From Auricularia sp. M13 (lineage: Eukaryota; Basidiomycota; Agaricomycetes; Auriculariales; Auriculariaceae): a DNA stretch of 64,000 nt. Position 1 is the stretch's first letter. The number at the start of each line of letters is the position of its first letter. Below, piece after piece: positions 58,088-64,000 of this stretch. Location of the stretch: assembly GCA_037042915.1 (NCBI GenBank), contig CM073200.1, forward strand, positions 62,001-126,000, read 5' to 3'. Made by a program: the position numbers and the translations under genes. The notes under the pieces are model-generated. The model was not told the origin of the DNA. It ran no database searches and saw nothing but the letters and a program-made list of their open reading frames with translations.

Positions 58088-58880
58088 ATTGTCCGACATC
58101 TTTGGCAGATCCTACGGTTGCGCTGCTGTTGAGACCTTAAGGTCTTAGGCATCGTAGAAACATGACCTTTTTGATTCTACCAGTCTAATGTTATAAAACC
58201 TAGGATTAATAAATCCAATGAGTCGCGCATCCCATCTCAAACGGTAGGCAGTGTGAGTATTTTCCGATGCCTTCGAGATATACGTATGTGCGACCAGGTG
58301 CAGGGAGTGTCCCGTAGCCTCTCCGATACGGCCAGAGGGCCAGATTTAGGTGACGCCGTGACGTCAAATGTTGCGCGGGAATGTGCATTAGTGCAAGGGA
58401 AATACTGCAAACAATGCCGCACATTGAGATCATCGCGTCCCAGCGGATGTTGTGGCGTGGAATGGTCAGAGGTCTTACATGAAGCTTCGCCTTCGGGGCG
58501 CGAGAGTCCGGACACCTCAATCGTGGCTAGGTGGTGTTCTCGCCACCAATAGCGTAGCATCTCACGGGATTACTTGGTCATCAAGCCGTTTTTTTAGTAA
58601 TCTTCTTACTACTGTATTCTTCCTAAAGGGAAACAACCTGTCTTTAATTGGGACAGCTCATGTTGAACCTGGATGTCGGAAGGAATCCGAACTACGCCGG
58701 GGAAGACACTGCAAATAATTGAGGCGGGGCTGCCAGGACCAGTGTCCATAAGTCGCGCCCTTCTCCGCGGGGACGTCCGCAAAGTAACCGTGGCACAGTC
58801 GCTGGAGTCCCGCGCAACCATTCAATGCCGTTCTGCTTCCGCCGGCAAGGCGCTCGAGACGCATAACGCAGGCATATTGC

Positions 58881-59055
58881 TACAGTCGACTCCCTCGTTA
58901 CCCATAGTCCTCATAACCAACAACCCATACTCGGCCGTGGCCTTTGGCCGCCTCTAGAATCGAGATTTACATACAAATTCCCGTCCTTTTGACCCATACA
59001 CACAATAACCCATTGGTTCCACCCAAAACCTATGGGTTACGAGGGAGTGACTGTA
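58881..59055. mobile_element. MITE with Tc1/mariner-like terminal inverted repeats
   Basis: A 171-bp element (58883..59053) bounded by TA on both sides. The left arm (58883..58907) and the inverted right arm (59030..59053) match at all but one mismatch and one indel; both begin CAGTC and contain ACTCCCTCGT. There is no coding capacity. The TA flanks and CAGT-type ends fit the Tc1/mariner (pogo/Fot1) superfamily. Confidence 0.7.
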
Positions 59056-59458
59056 TGGTTGTCTAACTACAGCGTGGTCGTACAATAGTAGTCACACGCG
59101 TACGCGGTGTCTTGATCGTTGAATTCATATCTAATCTAGATATGGCAGTTGTACTGATCAGATAGTTGCGATAAGGATTGCAATCGTTTCTCCGAGCGCT
59201 CACCAACATACTTCGCATGACCAATGTTTGAACTTTGTAACGGTCTCCTTCTGAACCGGGCTTAGAAAGCAGAAAACTGCCTCTGAGGCTAAGGGTTATG
59301 GATTTCTCCGGACCTTACATCAGCAGCTCGGGGGGCCGGTGACTGGACTTGATCTGGTCATTTCGGCAGCTCGGCCTCGGCGTTTCTATTTAAAAAGTTG
59401 ACTTTCCGCCACCAGCGCAGCTCGCTTCTGCCCCCCTGTTCCTTTCCGCTCGGACGTT

Positions 59459-61355
59459 ATGGCTGCGATGGCCGAGAAAAACCAGCCTTCCAACGAGGAT
59501 TTCAGTCGGACGCCGACGCTCGCGCCCCACCGCTCGCGCGAAAGCGGCGTGCACGACGAGGAAATGGAAATCAGCGGTGTCGCGACTCCCCTCGACTGGG
59601 AGCAAGACCCGGACAACCCGCGCAACTGGTCGACCAAGAAGAAATGGATATCGACCGCCGTCGTGTCGCTGTACACGCTCGTCGCGTGCGTGCCTCGCTT
59701 TTGGCGCTCGTTGACCCCAGTAGCTAACAGCGCGCACTTGATTCAGTCCGCTTGCGTCTAGCATGCTGGCGCCTGGTCTTGCAGACATGGCGCACCACTA
59801 CCATATCACCAACGAGACCCTAATCGGCCTCGTACTTTCGTGCGTCATTCAGCGCCATCTGTCTATTCTCGGGGCGCCTTACTAATCCACCTCGCACACT
59901 AGGATATTCCTTCTTGGCTTTGGTATTGGGCCATTAATCTATGGGCCACTCTCCGAGGTCTATGGCAGAGTCGTGGTGCTGCACATATCGACGATAATAT
60001 TCACCATCTTCAACTTGGCCTCGATATGGGCCCCCAACACGGCCGCGATCGTTGTCTTTCGCTTTTTCGGTAAGATTCGAGAATCTTCTTATGGCTAGCA
60101 AGTCTCTCACGCGGCCTTCAACAGCCGGACTGGGTGGGAGTGCTGCAGTCGGTATTGGTGGTGGTGTGGTCGCCGATATCTTCCACGAGCGTGAACGGGC
60201 GCAAGCGATGGGAATCTACACCCTTGGCCCTCTCATTGGACCTGTAGTGGGTCCCGTCGCCGGCGGCTTCATCGTTGCCTCCATAGGTTTCAAATATGTC
60301 TTTGTCGTCATAACGGCCCTGGGCGCTATCAGTCTGGCGATTGGCATACCCTTCCTCCGGGAATCGTACGCGCCCGTCCTCATTGAGCGCAAGGCGAAAC
60401 AGCGTGCCCGCGACGAGGAAGCTCGTGGCGAACCACCTGAGAAGGTCCCCGAAGAACCTAAGCTGTCCCACGTACTCTGGCTCAACCTGACTCGTCCGGT
60501 GATTCTGCTCACAAGGAGTTACATCTGCTTCTTGCTCGCTTTATACATGGGCCTGTGCGTGCGAACCTCTTTGCGCTAGTTCCCCGCGCCCTGACATCTT
60601 CCGACAGGACCTACGGCTACATGTACCTCATGTTCACCACCTTCCCGACGACGTTCCACGACATCTATGGCTTCGGGACTGGCGTGTCCGGACTGGTAAG
60701 TTTGTCGATCGTAAACCATAAACCGGATATTTACCTTTTAACTCAGGCATACCTGGGCCTCGGTGTTGGTTTCTTTTCATCGACGCTCGTCGGTTCTCGC
60801 GTGATGAACACTATCTACTTGAACGTGCGTCCCGTCGCTCCGCTATGCAGTGATACTACTGACACAACATCAGTTAACCAAGCGTAATAACGGCGTGGCT
60901 AAACCCGAATATCGTATCCCTCTGATGATTCTCGCGTCCGTGCTGATTCCCATGGGTCTCTTGTAAGTTTGCATCGTCTCTCTCACCAGCTACCTATGCT
61001 TACTTGGTGCAGCTGGTATGGTTGGACTGCGCGGCCAAGTGTCCACTGGATTGTCCCGATTATTGGAACCGGCCTTTTTGGCCTGGGAGTCATGCTTTCG
61101 TTCCTGGCCATCCAGCTCTATCTCGTCGACACTTTCACGTATGCGGCAAGTGCCATTGCCGCAGCCTCCTTCCTGCGCGCGTTCTTCGGTTTCATCTTCC
61201 CGCTCTTCGCGCAGCAGATGTTCGAGGCGCTCGGCACAGGTCCAGGCAACAGCATGCTCGCGGGTATCGCCATCGTCGTCGGCGTGCCGTTCCCTCTGTA
61301 TCTCTACTACAGAGGCGAGCAGCTGCGTTCGAGGAGCAGCCTCACTCGCAGGTAG
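59459..61355 (+). CDS. MFS transporter, DHA1 drug/polyamine:H+ antiporter type
   Basis: Twelve-TM exporter of the DHA1 family (Tpo/Flr1-like). Eight exons: 59459..59685, 59747..59839, 59903..60069, 60125..60554, 60608..60695, 60747..60824, 60874..60962 and 61013..61355, giving 504 aa. Cytosolic N-terminal segment ends DWEQDPDNPRNWSTKKKW, the classic DHA1 entry into TM1. Motif A is GPLSEVYGRVVV, and the TM5 antiporter motif C reads GPLIGPVVGPVAGGF. The second half has RIPLMILASVLIPMGL and AASAIAAASFLRAFFG. The substrate is unknown. Two in-frame ATGs near the start (59459 and 59468) are equivalent. Confidence 0.92.
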
Positions 61356-62438
61356 AGCACACGCTCTTCTCCCTGCAATTCAACGCCACCTGCGCAATTG
61401 GGCGACCCGGACCCGCCACTTCAGCATTGCCTTCCCGCGTCCACCGCGATAGAATACAACAAACTATCATAGAAGGGCTGGCCCGGTCCCCTCACATACT
61501 GTATCAGTACAAATACGCATCGGACGGACTAATCGCCTACCCCGACGTTCAAAGTCGACGTCGTCACGAACCACCGGAACGATTTTCTACGCTTTCTGCT
61601 TTGCGCGCAGCTTTACTCCTCTATAAACATACATGTCTTGCAATCCTGTCAAACTCCCCGTGAAATCGGTGTGGACTAGAGGTGCAATTTAATAAATTCG
61701 ACTTGTTTCATTGGGATTCGCTGTGCGCCTTGTTGAATTGCTCGTACAAGTGCAACCGGTGTTGAAGCAAACATTGGAGGCCGCTGACTTGCTTGTCTTG
61801 CGTAAAATTGCCGCGTTTGGTCAGCATTGGTCAGACCTTGCACAACCCCCGGTGGACGCGCGGGGTGCCTTGGTTGAGTCACGATAGCGTGCATGCGGTG
61901 AGGAACTGAGAGCTGATCTATCCCGTGAGTTCTATCACTGCCAGCCTGAACGGTACGCTTATCGTGATAAAGGGTTGTTCACGCGTGCCACTTGAGGTGG
62001 CTCAGCGCTCAGCGTTCAATACTTATTGAGCTTCGAGCTGAGTCAAGCCTCACCAGTTCATCCAGTATTTGCTCATTCAGGAGGTCACCGAAGGTCTCCC
62101 TATTCCTTTGGCTGAGTTCGTGGACGCCATCCCGGCGCAAGGGTGCCATTCAAGAAGATTCTTGTCGACTTTGGTTCTGCGTTGAATATATGGCCATGAG
62201 GGATATGTTGCAGCGTACGGAAACCACGGGAGTTCTTTGGCATGTCGACAGTTCCCATATTTGCAGTCTGCAAGTAACAGGTGTTGGGCGTTCTTCCAAA
62301 CACGGACAACAGCCGGCGCCTACTGCTGTTAGCGCTCAAGGTAGACACAGCTCGTCTCGCTACTGACGGATCTGTGAGAGCGTCAGTTGCTAGTCGTACG
62401 ACGGTATTGGCACCACATAAAAGAGAGCAACGCAGCCC
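61356..62438. other. 1.08 kb intergenic region
   Basis: Between two plus-strand genes. Open frames are short and family-less. No repeat structure noticed. Presumably the promoter of the MDR oxidoreductase. Confidence 0.4.
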
Positions 62439-63575
62439 ATGACCCACCACGTGAAGTTGACTGGTTACACCCTCCAGAGCAGGATGCCGTCCTGGGACAA
62501 CACTCCGCATGGGACAATGTGCGCGGCGGTACTCGCCTCGCCAGGCGCGTCTCCGCCCCCCGCGGCGTTCCGAATTGACGTCGCGTACCCGAAACCCAGC
62601 CTGCCGTCGCGCGATTCAGAGTGGCTTCTGGTGCGCGTGCACGCCGCGGGGCTGAACCGCGCCGAGCTACGTGGGCGCGCGGGCGAGGTACCGCATCCCG
62701 CGGAGTTCGGGCCGTTCGCGCACGAATACCGCGTCGAACCGCCTGCGGTGCTCGGCGAGGAGTTCGTCGGCGTCGTCGAAGACGCCGGCGACGCCGCCAT
62801 CGCGCGCTTTCCGGTTGGAGCGCTTGTCGCGGGCTGGGGGTTCGGCGGCGGCAAGGCCTTCGACGGTTCATATGCACAGTATACCATCGCGCTCCCCATT
62901 CGGTGTTGGCGATTTGACTGGCCCGGCGAAGTGCCGTGGGGTATCGTTGGCGCGGTGCCGGTGGGGATGTGGACGGCGTATAACGCGCTATTCGAAGCAG
63001 CCGAGACGAAGAAAGGCGATACGATACTTGTTCACGGCGCAACGAGCAGCGTGGGCGTGTGGGCTGTACTGCTCGCCAAGCACGCGGGATGCTCCGTACT
63101 GGCGACGACACGGCAGGCGCACAAGGTTGACAGGCTGCGCGCGGCGGGTGCAGACCATGTCCTTCTCGAGAGCGAGCTGCAGGACCTCGAAAGCGTCAGG
63201 AAGCTGGCGCCCAAAGGCGTGAACACCATCCTGGAGCTGGTCGGACCGAATGCAGTTATGAAATTCGATATGCCGCTACTGGCGCGCAAGGGGACCGTCG
63301 TCGTCTCCGGCATGCTCGACAAAGGCTGGAGCGTAGCGAACTTTACACCAGCTGCTATTCCCAGTACACGCCGCTTGACATTCTCCACAACGACGGATGA
63401 CGATGTGGAGAGGGTCGGGGCTGTGCTTCAGGATGCACTCGATAAAGTGAGGCTGGGCGTGTTCAAAAGCAGCATATTCCTGGACAAGGTCTTCGAGTTG
63501 GAGGATGTCGGCAAGGCCCATGAGTACATGGAGGAGAGCCGCGCCGTTGGGAAAGTAGTAGTCAGACTCCCGTAG
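62439..63575 (+). CDS. Zinc-independent medium-chain dehydrogenase/quinone reductase-like protein
   Basis: NAD(P)H-dependent MDR superfamily oxidoreductase; the substrate is unknown. Single exon, 378 aa. The GroES-like domain has VHAAGLNRAELRGRAG and LGEEFVGVVEDAG. The Rossmann domain carries ILVHGATSSVGVWAVLLAKHAG (nucleotide-binding AxxxVG..A), then ATTRQAHKVDRLRAAGADHV. Zinc ligands of alcohol dehydrogenases are absent. The family usually begins near MCAAVLASPG (codon at 62517), so the first 26 residues may be an extension or the real start may be internal. It is intronless in an intron-rich region. Confidence 0.88.
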   Translation: MTHHVKLTGYTLQSRMPSWDNTPHGTMCAAVLASPGASPPPAAFRIDVAYPKPSLPSRDSEWLLVRVHAAGLNRAELRGRAGEVPHPAEFGPFAHEYRVEPPAVLGEEFVGVVEDAGDAAIARFPVGALVAGWGFGGGKAFDGSYAQYTIALPIRCWRFDWPGEVPWGIVGAVPVGMWTAYNALFEAAETKKGDTILVHGATSSVGVWAVLLAKHAGCSVLATTRQAHKVDRLRAAGADHVLLESELQDLESVRKLAPKGVNTILELVGPNAVMKFDMPLLARKGTVVVSGMLDKGWSVANFTPAAIPSTRRLTFSTTTDDDVERVGAVLQDALDKVRLGVFKSSIFLDKVFELEDVGKAHEYMEESRAVGKVVVRLP

Positions 63576-64000
63576 CTCCTTTTTCGTCATGGGTAGAATG
63601 TTGTAAAGAGGTTGTGTGCGGGAGAACAGAAGATGGCAGCTTCGTGATGATCCAGACTTGCAGCAACTGTCTGCGGGACGATTGTGAGAAGTGCTGTCAG
63701 CTCCAGACGAAAAACGAGCTGCAGATCCTGTTCTACACGCATATTGCAGGGTGCAGATGCTAAATCCGCCCGACTCGCTGCGATCTTTCTGATGACGGGG
63801 GTGAACAACCTGCATTTCAACAAATGTAAGTCACATCGACGTTCAGGTAGACCCTGCGGCGGCCTCCGCTTTTGCCATAGCCTCTGCAGCAGACTGCACC
63901 AATCAGTAATTGGGAAGAGAGAAAGGTCGCCAGCCCACCTTCGCTGCCTCTTTCGCGTCTGATGACAGATTATCCTCGAGGGCGGCACTCTCGAAGCCAG
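63576..64000. other. Window-end region without a supported gene
   Basis: 425 bp following the MDR gene. Overlapping short frames on both strands show no recognisable protein. A gene starting beyond the window cannot be excluded. Confidence 0.4.

Larger units (their letters stand above)
57355..59458. other. 2.1 kb gene-poor region
   Basis: Divergent intergenic space between ZIM17 and the DHA1 transporter. It holds the microsatellite at its left edge, two adjacent CACGTG boxes and a MITE. Open frames up to 123 codons show no family resemblance. Confidence 0.5.

Overview
This 64 kb window is nuclear DNA of an intron-rich basidiomycete fungus, most likely an Agaricomycete. The evidence is dense coding on both strands, 45-65 nt GT-AG introns with CTNAY-like branch points, several very short exons, and basidiomycete-style proteins (Msc2-type CDF zinc transporter, Zn2Cys6 regulator, CCCH/Smr protein, DEP-DH-PH-CNH RhoGEF). 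I see no prokaryotic operons, rRNA, tRNA or CRISPR. I rebuilt 22 protein-coding genes exon by exon. Every complete spliced model gives an open frame that is a multiple of three. Exon boundaries are inferred from splice motifs and protein family continuity, not from transcripts.

Layout. 0-11 kb: CDC48 (5' end outside the window), diacylglycerol acyltransferase DGAT2, mitochondrial GatA on the minus strand, G-patch splicing protein GPATCH1 (head-to-head with GatA, 35 bp between start codons), and MAK11 on the minus strand. 12-17 kb: an 18-exon amino acid permease and a TRM140/METTL2-type tRNA m3C methyltransferase. 18-30 kb: a large RhoGEF and a 29-exon SNF2 ATPase with an embedded RING finger. 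30-36 kb: a secreted histidine-rich protein, a hotdog thioesterase, and a Rim2-type mitochondrial carrier. 36-43 kb: an MCT-like MFS transporter and a Zn2Cys6 regulator. 43-51 kb: a CCCH/CUE/Smr protein, a proline-rich orphan, a coiled-coil protein, and an F-box protein. 51-57 kb: an MSC2 zinc transporter with a 167-residue His-rich loop, then three mitochondrial genes (uL23m, GRX5, ZIM17). 57-64 kb: a gene-poor stretch with a small MITE, a DHA1 MFS transporter, and an intronless MDR oxidoreductase.

The most interesting observations are these. (1) The RhoGEF carries two consecutive DH domains with identical exon lengths (64 and 306 nt in both copies), a clear internal exon duplication with no PH domain between the copies. 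(2) The secreted protein is built from tandem phase-0 exons rich in His-Asp. (3) GRX5 and ZIM17, both tied to mitochondrial Fe-S and Hsp70 biology, sit tail-to-tail 33 bp apart, and a GRX5 intron holds a 40-base poly-C run. (4) Splicing is unusual: 7-13 nt microexons, five GC-AG introns and a 32-nt intron. (5) There is a 171-bp TIR element with TA flanks. No biosynthetic or defence cluster is evident, and most genes are housekeeping genes.
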